Of a DNA stretch of 64,000 nucleotides, positions 46,225-55,352 are shown one piece after another. A program made the position numbers and the translations under genes. How positions within the stretch are numbered: the first letter of the stretch is position 1; every line of letters starts with the position of its first letter. A model generated the notes under the pieces. It was not told the DNA's origin. It searched no databases and saw only the letters and a program-made list of their open reading frames with translations. The DNA is from Treponema sp. (GTDB lineage: Bacteria; Spirochaetota; Spirochaetia; Treponematales; Treponemataceae), in NCBI GenBank assembly GCA_017963165.1, contig JAGCTZ010000120.1, positions 11,691 to 75,690 of the forward strand, in the 5' to 3' direction.

Positions 46225-48318
46225 ATGCGAATTGGTTTAGTGCTCAACAGCCTTGATGAAGAATATCAGATTTCTCTTTACCGTGGAATTAAGCAGAGAA
46301 CTGCCGAACTTGGAATTCAGATTATATGTATTCAGGAAGGAAATACAGCTTTTCTTTCTGATGCCTTTATAGGTTGCTTTCCACGCAAAGATTATTTTAA
46401 TCTTGATGGTATAATTCTTCTTACTTCTGTCGTTGCCGATAACTGTACACTCAATACAAAACAAGATATTCAGAGAATCTGGGGTTTGCTTCCTGTTATT
46501 TCTGTAGGTCAGAAAATAGAAGGAGTTCCATCGCTGCTTATTCAGACAGATGATTCAATGAAGGATCTTGTCGGTCATCTTGTAAAAGAACATAAGTACC
46601 GCAATTTTATTTATATTGGTGGTGCACAAAAGCATCAGGATGCAATTAACCGCGAGCAGATTTTTACAGAGCTTATTCAAAAATATCAGAAAGAATATCC
46701 CGAAATAAATTATACAATCAAACACGGAAGCTTTACTGAACAGAGTGCTGTAAGGGCAATGGACAGTTACATAAAGGAAAATCCCGGCAGTCATCCCGAT
46801 GTTGTTGTTTGTGCAAATGATAATATGGCAATTGGTGTTTATAAATATCTGAACCTTACACAGAAAAATGATGAATTGAAAAATATTGCAGTAACAGGTT
46901 TTGATGATATTCCACAGGGGCAGTTTACAATTCCTCCGCTTACAACTGTTCATCAGCCGCTTGATAAGCTTGGTCATGAGGCAGTTAATCTTATCTACCG
47001 ACTTGTGCAGGGAGAAGCTGTGCCGTTGGAAGAATCTGTAGGTTCGCATGTTATTTACCGTGAATCGTGCGGCTGCCAGAGAAAAGAAAACAACCTTGAA
47101 GCAATGCGTGAATCGTTTGCTAAAATGCAATCGTCGTATGTTGTTTCGGAACAGATGCTCAACATTACAAGTCATATTGGCCGCGACCTTAACAACGATA
47201 ATGATGAAGCCGACCTTGTATCAATAATTGACTACAATATTGCTATGCTGGGAATTGATAATTTTTGTATATTAATGTTTCCATCAAAGCTGCGGCAGGA
47301 TCATCCGCTTTCTGACAATATTCTTTATGTTCGTCCGGTTTATGTAAAATTCCATGGACAAAGAATTACAAGCTTTCCTTATGATGATGAAGGAAATCTT
47401 ACCTTAGGGCAGTTTTATGATTTTTTGTGTCCGTCTATCGAAGGACAATCTGCTGGAACTCCTCTTGTCTTTAAATATCTTAATGTCGGCAACGACTACA
47501 TTGGCTGTATCCTTTATGATGCTCCAGAAACTTCTTTGCCATATATAATTCTTATTTCAATAGATATTGCGCTTACGATGAATCGAATTGAAGCAAACGA
47601 GGAACGCGCACGTTATGCAGTTTATCTTGAAAGCGAAGTAAATAAGCGAACCTCCCAGCTTATAGAAGAACAGAGTCGTCGTATGGAAGTAGAAGCCGAA
47701 GTTCTTAAAATAAGCGAAATTGAACGCCAGAGATTTAGTAATGATCTGCATGATGATATCTGTCAAAGGCTTGCCGGAATTTCAATGCTGTGCCGCAGTT
47801 ATTCAAGTACACCAAAGCCTGTTGAAAAAGCACAGATGGCAGAGCTTGCGGGGCTTGTAAACGATACATTACATCGAACAAGACAATATGCTCACAATTC
47901 CTATCCTGTTGATCTTGAAACGCTTGGTCTTGATGCCAGTTTAAGCAATTTGTGTAATTCGTTTGAACAGCAGTCTGATATTGCGTGCCGTTATGAATGG
48001 TCTATTCCCGAAGCTGTTGTCTTTGATAAAACACAGAAATTAAATATTTTTAGAATTATTCAGGAAGCGCTTCATAATGTTATGAAGCATTCAAAGGCGA
48101 AAAATGTAAATGTGACTTGTCGGCTTGATGATAATTTTGTTATAGTAACAATCTGCGATGACGGAATTGGAATCTCTGAGGAAAAGAAAAATACTTTTGG
48201 AATTGGATTGAATTCCATGCAATATAGAGCCAACCAGATTGGGGCAGAATTTTCTATCAAAGTACCTGAAGGACAGACAAACGGCACTCTTATAGAAATT
48301 AAAATGGGATTAAGATAG
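46225..48318 (+). CDS. Soluble histidine kinase with LacI/PurR-type ligand-binding sensor
   Basis: A 697-residue protein with no signal peptide or membrane segment. Residues about 1-285 match the periplasmic-binding-protein-like effector domain of LacI/GalR regulators ('MRIGLVLNSLDEEYQ', 'VVVCANDNMAIGVY', 'VTGFDDIPQGQFTIPPLTTV') but the helix-turn-helix is missing. A GAF-like or linker region (about 300-460) and a coiled coil lead to HisKA_3 with H509 in SNDLHDDICQRLAG. The HATPase domain carries 'EALHNVMKHSKA' and 'DDGIGIS'. It should sense a cytoplasmic small molecule, probably a sugar, and phosphorylate the divergent NarL-type regulator. ATG 46225 sits six bases after a TATAAT. Confidence 0.87.
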   Translation: MRIGLVLNSLDEEYQISLYRGIKQRTAELGIQIICIQEGNTAFLSDAFIGCFPRKDYFNLDGIILLTSVVADNCTLNTKQDIQRIWGLLPVISVGQKIEGVPSLLIQTDDSMKDLVGHLVKEHKYRNFIYIGGAQKHQDAINREQIFTELIQKYQKEYPEINYTIKHGSFTEQSAVRAMDSYIKENPGSHPDVVVCANDNMAIGVYKYLNLTQKNDELKNIAVTGFDDIPQGQFTIPPLTTVHQPLDKLGHEAVNLIYRLVQGEAVPLEESVGSHVIYRESCGCQRKENNLEAMRESFAKMQSSYVVSEQMLNITSHIGRDLNNDNDEADLVSIIDYNIAMLGIDNFCILMFPSKLRQDHPLSDNILYVRPVYVKFHGQRITSFPYDDEGNLTLGQFYDFLCPSIEGQSAGTPLVFKYLNVGNDYIGCILYDAPETSLPYIILISIDIALTMNRIEANEERARYAVYLESEVNKRTSQLIEEQSRRMEVEAEVLKISEIERQRFSNDLHDDICQRLAGISMLCRSYSSTPKPVEKAQMAELAGLVNDTLHRTRQYAHNSYPVDLETLGLDASLSNLCNSFEQQSDIACRYEWSIPEAVVFDKTQKLNIFRIIQEALHNVMKHSKAKNVNVTCRLDDNFVIVTICDDGIGISEEKKNTFGIGLNSMQYRANQIGAEFSIKVPEGQTNGTLIEIKMGLR

Positions 48319-48331
48319 GGACAAAATAAAA

Positions 48332-48985
48332 ATGGAAGAAATTAATGAAGAAAATAAGCTTCAGAAAAAAAAGCTTTTACCAACTTTGCTTGAACTTTTT
48401 TTCGCTTTTTTTCGTACTGGTATTTTTACCTTTGGCGGCGGGCTTGCAATGATGCCTATGCTGCAGAAGGAACTTATAGAAAAAAAACACTGGCTTACCG
48501 AAGAAGATTTAATTGATTATTACGCAATAGGGCAGAGTACTCCTGGAATTATTGCTGTAAATGTTGCTACCTTTGTAGGCTACAGACAGGCCGGTGTGCT
48601 TGGTGCAATTATTGCAACTCTGGGAATTATTTCTCCTTCAATAATCATTATTACAATTTTAGCCGGCACTATTAATTCTATTTCTGAATATCCGCGTGTT
48701 CAGGCTGCTTTAAAAGGAATAAACGTTGCTGTTGCGGCTCTGCTTACAACTGTAATCATAAAGTTTGCAAAAAAGACTATCAAAAATATCTGGAATGTGC
48801 TTTTTATGCTTATTGCTTTTGTTTGCATTTTCTGGTTTAAGGTGCCATCGTTTATCATTATTGTCGTGGCAATTTTACTGGGTTGTCTGAATGTTGTAAG
48901 GCTTAAGAAAAAAGAAGCAAAACTTGAAAATGCCGCTAACGCTGACAATACTGCCAATGCAGAAACTCAGGAGGCCCAGAAATGA
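48332..48985 (+). CDS. Chromate-transporter-family protein, first half of a pair
   Basis: A 217-residue membrane protein with one CHR domain ('TGIFTFGGGLAMMPMLQKEL', 'IGQSTPGIIAVNVATFVGY') and about five or six membrane helices. CHR proteins export chromate in some bacteria; in anaerobes without chromate exposure the real substrate is unclear. Short single-domain CHR proteins act as pairs encoded by adjacent genes. Its stop overlaps the start of the second gene (ATGA), so equal expression is likely. The gap from the kinase gene is only 13 bases. Confidence 0.88.
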   Translation: MEEINEENKLQKKKLLPTLLELFFAFFRTGIFTFGGGLAMMPMLQKELIEKKHWLTEEDLIDYYAIGQSTPGIIAVNVATFVGYRQAGVLGAIIATLGIISPSIIIITILAGTINSISEYPRVQAALKGINVAVAALLTTVIIKFAKKTIKNIWNVLFMLIAFVCIFWFKVPSFIIIVVAILLGCLNVVRLKKKEAKLENAANADNTANAETQEAQK

Positions 48986-49554
48986 GTCTTATTGCACTTT
49001 GTTTTACCTTTTTTTATATAGGACTTTTTACAATCGGTGGCGGTGTTGTTGCAATTACTCTTATGCAGCAGGCTATAGTTGAAAAAGGCTTAATTTCTAC
49101 CGAACAGTTTTACAATATGATTGCTATTTCCGAAAGTACTCCGGGTCCAATCGGAATAAATATGGCAACGTATATCGGCTATAATCTTTACGGAATCCCC
49201 GGTGCAATTCTTACTTCTGTTTTCGAAGCATTGCCATCTCTTATAATAATTCTTATTGTGGCACGATTTCTTCAGAAATTTCACGAAAATCAGTTCGTAA
49301 AGGGTTCGCTGGCATTTTTGCGTCCGGTTACAACAGGCCTTATTCTTGTGCCAGTAGTTCAGATTTGTGTTTTTACACTTATAAATGTACCTTCACAATG
49401 GAATGCGCTGCTTACTTTTGCGGGCTGGAAAGAGCTTTTTGAATGGGTAAGCCTTGCATTCTACGGAGTATGCACATTTCTGCTTCTAAAGTTTAAAGTT
49501 CATCCTATTATTATTATTCTGCTTGGCGCCGTGTTTGGAGTGATTTATTTTTAA
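48982..49554 (+). CDS. Chromate-transporter-family protein, second half of a pair
   Basis: A 190-residue CHR-domain membrane protein ('IGLFTIGGGVVAITLMQQAI', 'ISESTPGPIGINMATYIGY'). It is a paralogue of the preceding gene and presumably forms a heterodimer with it, usually in inverted topology. AGGAGG lies ten bases before ATG 48982, inside the previous gene. The substrate is uncertain for the same reason. Confidence 0.88.
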   Translation: MSLIALCFTFFYIGLFTIGGGVVAITLMQQAIVEKGLISTEQFYNMIAISESTPGPIGINMATYIGYNLYGIPGAILTSVFEALPSLIIILIVARFLQKFHENQFVKGSLAFLRPVTTGLILVPVVQICVFTLINVPSQWNALLTFAGWKELFEWVSLAFYGVCTFLLLKFKVHPIIIILLGAVFGVIYF

Positions 49555-49623
49555 GTTGCGGATTGCAGAAAACACCCCCTTCTGCCGATAATAATAGGAC
49601 AAACTGTTTTTTTGGAGTTTAAA

Positions 49624-52200
49624 ATGAAGAATTTTTCACCTCGCGCAAAAGAAATTGTTTCGGTTCTTGCACAGGACGAAGCACGTAAGCTTGGAAGTAA
49701 GCAGCTTTTGCCGGAGCATGTTATTCTTGCAATGATAAAAAATAAAGAAGGTCTGGCATATCAGGTTTTTGAAAAACTTCTGCTTGAACCGTCGGAGCTT
49801 CTTGATTTTATAGAAAAATTCTTTGCAGATGAACCAAAAACTCCAACTCTGGATAGTCTTCCTTTAAGCAGACGTTATCAGCAGCTTATAGATATTGCAG
49901 ATATCGAAGCAAATGCCCTTCATAACGATTATATTGGTACGGAACATCTTTTGCTTGCAGCAATCCGTGAACAGGGTAGTATTACTGCACGCTTTTTCCT
50001 TGCTTCTGATTACACAATTATGGATGCACGTTTTGTTGTAATGGAGCTTCAGACAGAACAGAATTCTTCTATAAGGCAGGCAAGAGCCGAAAGTATTGTA
50101 GATACAGTTTTTAAAAGTCTTTTGAGTGATGAAATTGGCGGCGGGCTTTTTGATGTTTTTGATGAAAAAAAGCAGCAGACGCCAAAGGCTGATAAAACAA
50201 CGAAAAAAGCAAAGGATTCTTTCCTTGCAGAATATAGCCGTGACCTTACAAAGCTTGCCCGCGAAAATAAGCAGGATCCTGTTGTAGGTCGTGATAAAGA
50301 AATCCATCGTGTAATACAAATTCTTGCACGCAGAACAAAAAATAATCCTGTTCTTACCGGCGAGCCTGGAGTTGGAAAAACTGCAATTGTTGAAGGCCTT
50401 GCCCAGAGAATTGCTGCCGGAAAAGTGCCTGCAGATCTGCTTAAAAAACGCATTCTTTCGCTTGATCTCGCAGCAGTTGTTGCCGGAACAAAATATCGTG
50501 GTGAATTCGAAGAGCGCATGAAGAAAATCCTTAAGGAACTTCAGGAAGACAAAAACATTGTTCTTTTTATAGACGAGCTTCATGCAATAATCGGAGCCGG
50601 TGGAAATGAAGGCACAATGGATGCAAGCAATATCATGAAGCCTGCTCTTTCCCGAGGCGAAATTCAGATAATTGGTGCAACTACAACAAAAGAATATACA
50701 AAACATATTGAACGCGACCTTGCTCTGGAGAGACGCTTTCAGGTTGTAAAGGTTGAAGAACCAGACACAGACGAAACAGAACAGATTCTTATAGGCATAA
50801 AAGAAAAATACGAAAAATATCACAATGTAATTTATGCAGATGATGTTATTCCATCTATCGTAAAGCTTTCTAAACGCTATCTGCCTGAAAAAGTTTTGCC
50901 GGATAAGGCAATAGATATTCTTGACGAAGCTGGTGCTGCAAAAAAGATTCAGGAAGAAGAACGTCCGAGCGAACTTGCCTTTCTTGAAGAAAAGAAAAAG
51001 GAACTCGAAGAAGAAAAAAGAAACCTTGTGCTTACACAGGATTACGAAAATGCTGCAGTTGTTCGTGATAAGGTAATTGACCTTAAGAAAAAGTTGAGCC
51101 TTTATACAAATCTCTGGGAAAAGAATGGTGGACGTCCTGCAAAGGTTGTTACATCCGCAGATATCGAAAAAATCATAAGCGAAATGACTGGCATTCCTGT
51201 AGAACAGATGACTGCCTCTGAAACAGAACGTATCATCCATATGGAAGACGAACTGCACCGCACAGTTATTGGTCAGGACAGCGCTGTAAGCCTTATTTCC
51301 GGGGCAATCCGTCGAAGCCGTGCCGGTATTTCTTCTCCAAAGCATCCTGTAGGCTCGTTTATTTTCCTTGGACCAACAGGTGTTGGAAAAACCCAGCTTG
51401 CAAAGGCTCTGGCAAAATATCTTTTTGGTTCCGAAGAAGCTCTTATCCGCATTGATATGTCTGATTATATGGAAAAGCACAATGCAAGTCGTCTTGTTGG
51501 AGCTCCTCCGGGATATGTAGGTTATCAGGAGGGTGGTGTACTTACAGAAAAAGTCCGCCGTCATCCATATTCAGTAGTTCTTCTTGATGAAATTGAAAAG
51601 GCACATCCAGATATTTTCAACTTGCTGCTTCAAATGCTCGAAGAAGGTGAATTGAGTGATAATCTTGGACATACTGTAAATTTCCGTAATACAGTAATCA
51701 TAATGACAAGTAATGCAGGTGCCCGTCAGATTACTAATGAAGGACGAGTAGGCTTTGGTACAACAGAAGGAGTTATTCCTTATGAAGAAATCAAGGCTGG
51801 TGCAATGAACGAACTTAAGAAGCTTTTGAATCCAGAGCTTATAAACCGAATTGATGATGTAATTGTATTTGATGCATTGTCTAAAAAGCAGGTTTCTCAG
51901 ATTCTTGATATTCAGCTGGAAGAGCTTGCAGAACGCCTTAAAGATAAAAACCTTTCAATCAATATCAAGCCAAAGGCAAAAGAATATTTGATTGAACATG
52001 GTTATAATCCTGCGATGGGCGCCCGTCCTATGAAGCGGCTTATCCGTAAGGAAGTAGAGGATCCTCTTTCTATAGAAATTCTTTCAAATCAAAATAATGA
52101 ATGTAACTGCGTGACTATTGAATGCATTTGTGATAAAATCAAGGTGAAATTAGTCAAATCAGAGCCGGTAAAAGTGCCGGTGCTGGTTGAAAAGAAGTAA
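49624..52200 (+). CDS. clpC: ATP-dependent Clp protease ATPase, ClpC type
   Basis: An 858-residue AAA+ unfoldase. An N-domain (two Clp_N repeats) is followed by AAA1 (Walker A GEPGVGKT at about 246-253), a middle region with a UVR motif ([17 protein letters not shown] near 475) and AAA2 (Walker A GPTGVGKT at 583-590). The UVR motif and 'NEGRVGFG' loop, a ClpP-docking V-G-F tripeptide, favour ClpC over ClpA or ClpB. It should feed substrates to ClpP in the cytoplasm. TTGGAG is at the right spacing for ATG 49624. A 566-codon open frame on the opposite strand across this gene is a codon-bias shadow. Confidence 0.93.
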   Translation: MKNFSPRAKEIVSVLAQDEARKLGSKQLLPEHVILAMIKNKEGLAYQVFEKLLLEPSELLDFIEKFFADEPKTPTLDSLPLSRRYQQLIDIADIEANALHNDYIGTEHLLLAAIREQGSITARFFLASDYTIMDARFVVMELQTEQNSSIRQARAESIVDTVFKSLLSDEIGGGLFDVFDEKKQQTPKADKTTKKAKDSFLAEYSRDLTKLARENKQDPVVGRDKEIHRVIQILARRTKNNPVLTGEPGVGKTAIVEGLAQRIAAGKVPADLLKKRILSLDLAAVVAGTKYRGEFEERMKKILKELQEDKNIVLFIDELHAIIGAGGNEGTMDASNIMKPALSRGEIQIIGATTTKEYTKHIERDLALERRFQVVKVEEPDTDETEQILIGIKEKYEKYHNVIYADDVIPSIVKLSKRYLPEKVLPDKAIDILDEAGAAKKIQEEERPSELAFLEEKKKELEEEKRNLVLTQDYENAAVVRDKVIDLKKKLSLYTNLWEKNGGRPAKVVTSADIEKIISEMTGIPVEQMTASETERIIHMEDELHRTVIGQDSAVSLISGAIRRSRAGISSPKHPVGSFIFLGPTGVGKTQLAKALAKYLFGSEEALIRIDMSDYMEKHNASRLVGAPPGYVGYQEGGVLTEKVRRHPYSVVLLDEIEKAHPDIFNLLLQMLEEGELSDNLGHTVNFRNTVIIMTSNAGARQITNEGRVGFGTTEGVIPYEEIKAGAMNELKKLLNPELINRIDDVIVFDALSKKQVSQILDIQLEELAERLKDKNLSINIKPKAKEYLIEHGYNPAMGARPMKRLIRKEVEDPLSIEILSNQNNECNCVTIECICDKIKVKLVKSEPVKVPVLVEKK

Positions 52201-52241
52201 ATTGTCAGGGGCCTTTCGACTAGCTCAGGGACCGCGACAAT
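52201..52241. repeat. Palindromic repeat with ATTGTC/GACAAT arms
   Basis: The core TTTCGACTAGCTCAGGGACC belongs to the TCGACA-GCTCAGG family. It is flanked by ATTGTC (52201-52206) and its complement GACAAT (52236-52241). It lies between clpC and the ABC importer genes. Confidence 0.75.
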
Positions 52242-52257
52242 GACAAATGGAGTCACT

Positions 52258-53217
52258 ATGAAAAAAATATTTTTCTCTTTAGTTGCCGGATTATTCCTTT
52301 GCTCGGCTGTTGCTGCTCAGGAAATCCGGCTTGGTGTTTTAAATGGCCCAAGCTGTATTCCGGCAGGCTATCTTCTTGATGAAAAAGCTCCTGTAAAAGG
52401 TGCAACTGTAACTTACGAAAAGTTTGCAGATCCACAGGCTCTTCTTCCAAAAATGCTCAAGGGCGAAATTGACATTGGTTTTCTTCCTGCCAACGTTGCC
52501 GCAAAGGTTTACAACAGTTCCAATGGTGCAATCATTTGCTGTGCAATTACAGGAAACGGAAATCTTTCGTTAATTACTACAGATACTTCTGTAAAACAGC
52601 TTTCTGATTTAAGAGGAAAGTCTGTTGCAGTTGCAGGACAGGGTGCTACTCCTGAATATATGTTCCGTTATCTGCTTGAAAAAAATGGTATCAAGGCAGA
52701 TGCTTCGGATGGTGTTGTTCTTGATTTTTCTATTCCAACAGCACAAATTGCCGCACAGCTTATTTCCGGTAAAATCAGTTATGCAGTAGTTCCGGAGCCT
52801 TTTGCCACAGTTGCTTTAAGCAAATCTGATTCTGTTTTTGTTGCAGTTGATTTTCAGCAGGAATATGAATATTTCGAAGGCAAAGGAAAAATCTATCCAC
52901 TTACAGTAATGGTTGTAACAAAGACATTTGCAGAAAAAAATGCAAAGCTTTTAAAATCTTTCCTTTCGGCTTACGAGACTTCTTATAAAAATACACTTAA
53001 GAATCCTCAGAAAGCAGGTGAACTTTGCGAAAAATTTGAGCTTGGACTTGCAGCAGGTATAGTTACAAAATCTATTCCAAAAGCAAACTATGTTTACATT
53101 GCTTCAAGCAATTCAAAGGCAAAGGATAAAGTTGAAGAGCTTTTGAATATTTTCCTTGCATTTGATCCTTCTTCAATCGGCGGTAAGCTTCCTGATAAGG
53201 ATTTTTACTTTAAATAG
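52258..53217 (+). CDS. ABC transporter substrate-binding protein (SsuA/THI5-like)
   Basis: A 319-residue exported binding protein. A signal peptide (about 1-21, ending AVAAQ) precedes an NMT1/SsuA-like two-lobed fold ('IRLGVLNGPSCIPAGYLL', 'GEIDIGFLPANVAAKVY', 'DLRGKSVAVAGQGATPEYM'). Relatives bind sulfonates, nitrate, thiamine precursors or other small organics; the ligand cannot be read from sequence. It begins a three-gene importer operon with a permease and an ATPase. GGAG five bases upstream supports ATG 52258; codons between 52240 and 52257 lie next to the palindromic repeat and are probably not translated. Confidence 0.85.
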   Translation: MKKIFFSLVAGLFLCSAVAAQEIRLGVLNGPSCIPAGYLLDEKAPVKGATVTYEKFADPQALLPKMLKGEIDIGFLPANVAAKVYNSSNGAIICCAITGNGNLSLITTDTSVKQLSDLRGKSVAVAGQGATPEYMFRYLLEKNGIKADASDGVVLDFSIPTAQIAAQLISGKISYAVVPEPFATVALSKSDSVFVAVDFQQEYEYFEGKGKIYPLTVMVVTKTFAEKNAKLLKSFLSAYETSYKNTLKNPQKAGELCEKFELGLAAGIVTKSIPKANYVYIASSNSKAKDKVEELLNIFLAFDPSSIGGKLPDKDFYFK

Positions 53218-53224
53218 GAGTGTC

Positions 53225-53977
53225 ATGAAAAAAATACATACTGTGGCAGCTTACATTCTCTCTGTAGCATTTATTTTAGTGCTGTGGATTTTGCTGGCAC
53301 GGTATGTAAACGCTCCGCTTATTCTTCCTGGACCAGGTAAAGTTTTTAGTGCAATGCTTGAACTTTGCCGAACCCAGAAATTCTTGATAAGTTTTGCTCA
53401 TACATTCCTTCGTGTAATTATTTCTTTTTTTATTTCTGTTTTTTTAGGAACGTTGCTTGGTATTGTCTGCGGCATGTCTTCTTTCTTTCGTCATTTTTTT
53501 GAATTTCCGCTGGCAGTTATTCGTGCAACTCCTGTTGTAGCTATAATTCTTATTGCGCTTTTCTGGTTTAAATCTGGAACTGTGCCTGTTTTTGTTTCTG
53601 TGTTAATGACGCTTCCTATAATGACTACAGCAGTCTCAAACGGCTTTTCTAAAACAGATGAAAAACTGCTTGGTATGGCAAAGTCTTTTAATTTTTCGAA
53701 AAAACAGATTTTCCGTTATATACAGCTTCCAGGACTTGTTCCTTTTTTTCTGAATGGAACTGTTTCAAGTTTTGGGCTTACCTGGAAGGTTATTGCTGCG
53801 GGAGAAGTTTTAAGCCTTCCAAAAAATGGTACAGGAACTTTGCTACAGCGTGCACAGGTTCATCTGGAAACTCCATCAGTTATGGCAGTAACAATTATTC
53901 TTGTTGCTGTAAGCTTTATTCTTGAACAGCTTTTTATGCTTGCCGTAAAAAAGCTTGAGTCTAAAAGGCAGAGGTAA
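53225..53977 (+). CDS. ABC transporter permease (SsuC/TauC-like)
   Basis: A 250-residue inner-membrane permease with about six helices and the BPD_transp_1 fold ('FSAMLELCRTQKF', 'IRATPVVAIILIALFWF'). The cytoplasmic EAA-type loop is 'GMAKSFNFSKKQIFRYIQLP'. It forms the channel for the preceding binding protein. AGGAG is just before ATG 53225, four bases after the binding-protein stop, and the next gene follows within three bases. Confidence 0.9.
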   Translation: MKKIHTVAAYILSVAFILVLWILLARYVNAPLILPGPGKVFSAMLELCRTQKFLISFAHTFLRVIISFFISVFLGTLLGIVCGMSSFFRHFFEFPLAVIRATPVVAIILIALFWFKSGTVPVFVSVLMTLPIMTTAVSNGFSKTDEKLLGMAKSFNFSKKQIFRYIQLPGLVPFFLNGTVSSFGLTWKVIAAGEVLSLPKNGTGTLLQRAQVHLETPSVMAVTIILVAVSFILEQLFMLAVKKLESKRQR

Positions 53978-53979
53978 AT

Positions 53980-54690
53980 ATGAATAATGATTCTAAGCTT
54001 CTGCTTTCTATAAAAAATCTTTCTCTTTCTGTCGGCGAACTAGAATTGATTAAAGCTTTTAATCTTGAAATTTCTAAAGGACAGATTTTTGGTATTTCGG
54101 CACCAACGGGAACCGGTAAAACTTCGCTTTTTAATTATATTGCCGGCTTGTTGCCCCAAACCTTTATGGTGAAGGGTGAAATGACACGAAACAGTTCTGT
54201 TTCATATGTTTTTCAGGAACCACTTCTTATTCCTTCTGTTTCTGTTTTAAAAAATGTAATGCTGCCACTTGAAAATAAAATGGAAAAAACAAAAGCCCAG
54301 GAGCATGCCGCCGCCTGGGTAGGTAAATTAAACATGGCACACAAAATGAATGAGACTGTAAAAAGTCTTAGCGGCGGTGAACAGCAGAGGACTTCAATTG
54401 CGCGTGCCTTTGCTTCGCTTGAACGCACCGGGGTTCCTGAACGCACCGGGGTTCCTAAGCGCACCGGGGTTCCTGAACGCACCGGGGTTCCTGAACGCAC
54501 CGGGGTTCCTGAGCCTGTCGAAGGATTACTACTTTTAGACGAGCCTTTTGCCTCGCAGGACGAAACAAATATTCAGAATATAATGTCATTAACAAAAACT
54601 CTTGTAGAACAAAACTCTTGTGCCTGTCTTGTTATAAGCCATGATACAACAAATCTGGAAAAACTTTGCGATAAAATAATAAAGTTGTAA
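53980..54690 (+). CDS. ABC transporter ATPase carrying an in-frame palindromic-repeat insertion
   Basis: A 236-residue ATPase for the same importer. Walker A reads 'SAPTGTGKTSLF' (about 41-52), the signature is LSGGEQQRTS near 131, and Walker B plus the D-loop are LLLLDEPFASQDE near 183-195. Between the signature helix and Walker B there are 35 extra residues (148-182) built from a six-residue unit RTGVPE, encoded by five 18-base repeats plus one GAGCCTGTCGAAGG end (54421-54525). In typical family members this link is only a few residues. The insertion keeps frame and motifs, so the protein may still fold with a loop, but activity is untested. Confidence 0.85.
   Translation: MNNDSKLLLSIKNLSLSVGELELIKAFNLEISKGQIFGISAPTGTGKTSLFNYIAGLLPQTFMVKGEMTRNSSVSYVFQEPLLIPSVSVLKNVMLPLENKMEKTKAQEHAAAWVGKLNMAHKMNETVKSLSGGEQQRTSIARAFASLERTGVPERTGVPKRTGVPERTGVPERTGVPEPVEGLLLLDEPFASQDETNIQNIMSLTKTLVEQNSCACLVISHDTTNLEKLCDKIIKL
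54421..54525 (+). repeat. Palindromic repeat array inside the ABC ATPase gene
   Basis: Five 18-base units of the form GAACGCACCGGGGTTCCT (54421-54510; the third begins AAG) are followed by GAGCCTGTCGAAGGA. The layout parallels 13801-13868: several left-hand units, then one complete right-hand end. The 18-base period preserves the reading frame. Confidence 0.9.
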
Positions 54691-54713
54691 ATTCCTCTTT
54701 AATCAATTATAAT
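54685..54713 (+). promoter_or_regulatory. Promoter of the phosphoribosyltransferase gene
   Basis: TTGTAA (54685-54690), 17 bases, TATAAT (54708-54713), then ten bases to ATG 54724. The transcript would have almost no leader and no Shine-Dalgarno is visible. Confidence 0.6.
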
Positions 54714-54723
54714 ATTATGTACT

Positions 54724-55344
54724 ATGATTAAAGAATTTCTTGAATATGATACGGTCCGCAACAATGCGCTTAAGCTTGCAAACAAAATCTATAAAGATGG
54801 TTTTATTCCCGATGTAATTTACTGCTCGCTTCGAGGTGGCGCCTATATGGCAAACATTATCAGCGAGTATTTTAAAATTCTTAGCAAAGTTAAGAAATTT
54901 CATCCTGTGCTTTATGCAGGCGTTGTAGCTCGTTCTTATTCCGATGTAGCACAGCATACAAGAGTTTTTATTGACGGCTGGACTTATCCGCCGGAAAATC
55001 TTCGTCCTGGAGATAAGATTCTTTTAGTTGATGATATTTTTGATTCAGGTCGTACTATCAATTGTCTTGTAGAAACACTTATGAATAGCCGCGGTATTCC
55101 TCGTGAAGATATTAAGGTTGTTGTTCATGATTATAAATATTTTACATATTATAATGAGCAGCTTCCTATTCAGCCGGATTATTACTGCCGCAAATTCGAA
55201 ATCAATTCTCCGGATGAAAACCGCTGGATTCATTATATGAGTCATGAGCTTGTAGGTCTTTCAAAAAAGGAACTGCAGGAATATTATTTTAAGGATGACC
55301 CTGAATTGATTGAAGTTCTGGATCCTTTCCTTGGAGATAAATAA
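54724..55344 (+). CDS. Phosphoribosyltransferase-family protein
   Basis: A 206-residue type I phosphoribosyltransferase. The PRPP-binding loop is clear (ILLVDDIFDSGRT at about 99-111), preceded by the 'PDVIYCSLRGGAYMA' loop. It probably salvages a purine base, as in hypoxanthine or xanthine phosphoribosyltransferases, but substrate-specific residues cannot be assigned by eye. It has its own promoter. The following exported-protein gene starts eight bases after its stop. Confidence 0.8.
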   Translation: MIKEFLEYDTVRNNALKLANKIYKDGFIPDVIYCSLRGGAYMANIISEYFKILSKVKKFHPVLYAGVVARSYSDVAQHTRVFIDGWTYPPENLRPGDKILLVDDIFDSGRTINCLVETLMNSRGIPREDIKVVVHDYKYFTYYNEQLPIQPDYYCRKFEINSPDENRWIHYMSHELVGLSKKELQEYYFKDDPELIEVLDPFLGDK

Positions 55345-55352
55345 AGTAATAA

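Noticed and set aside
49864..51564. A 566-codon open frame on the minus strand
   Set aside because: It lies wholly within clpC, has a low-complexity Phe/Cys/Lys/Asn composition and no domain pattern; it mirrors the codon bias of the real gene.
54421..54525. Regular 18-base repeats considered as a CRISPR array
   Set aside because: Units are directly adjacent without spacers, lie in frame in an ABC ATPase gene, and end with the palindromic-repeat core; no cas genes are present.
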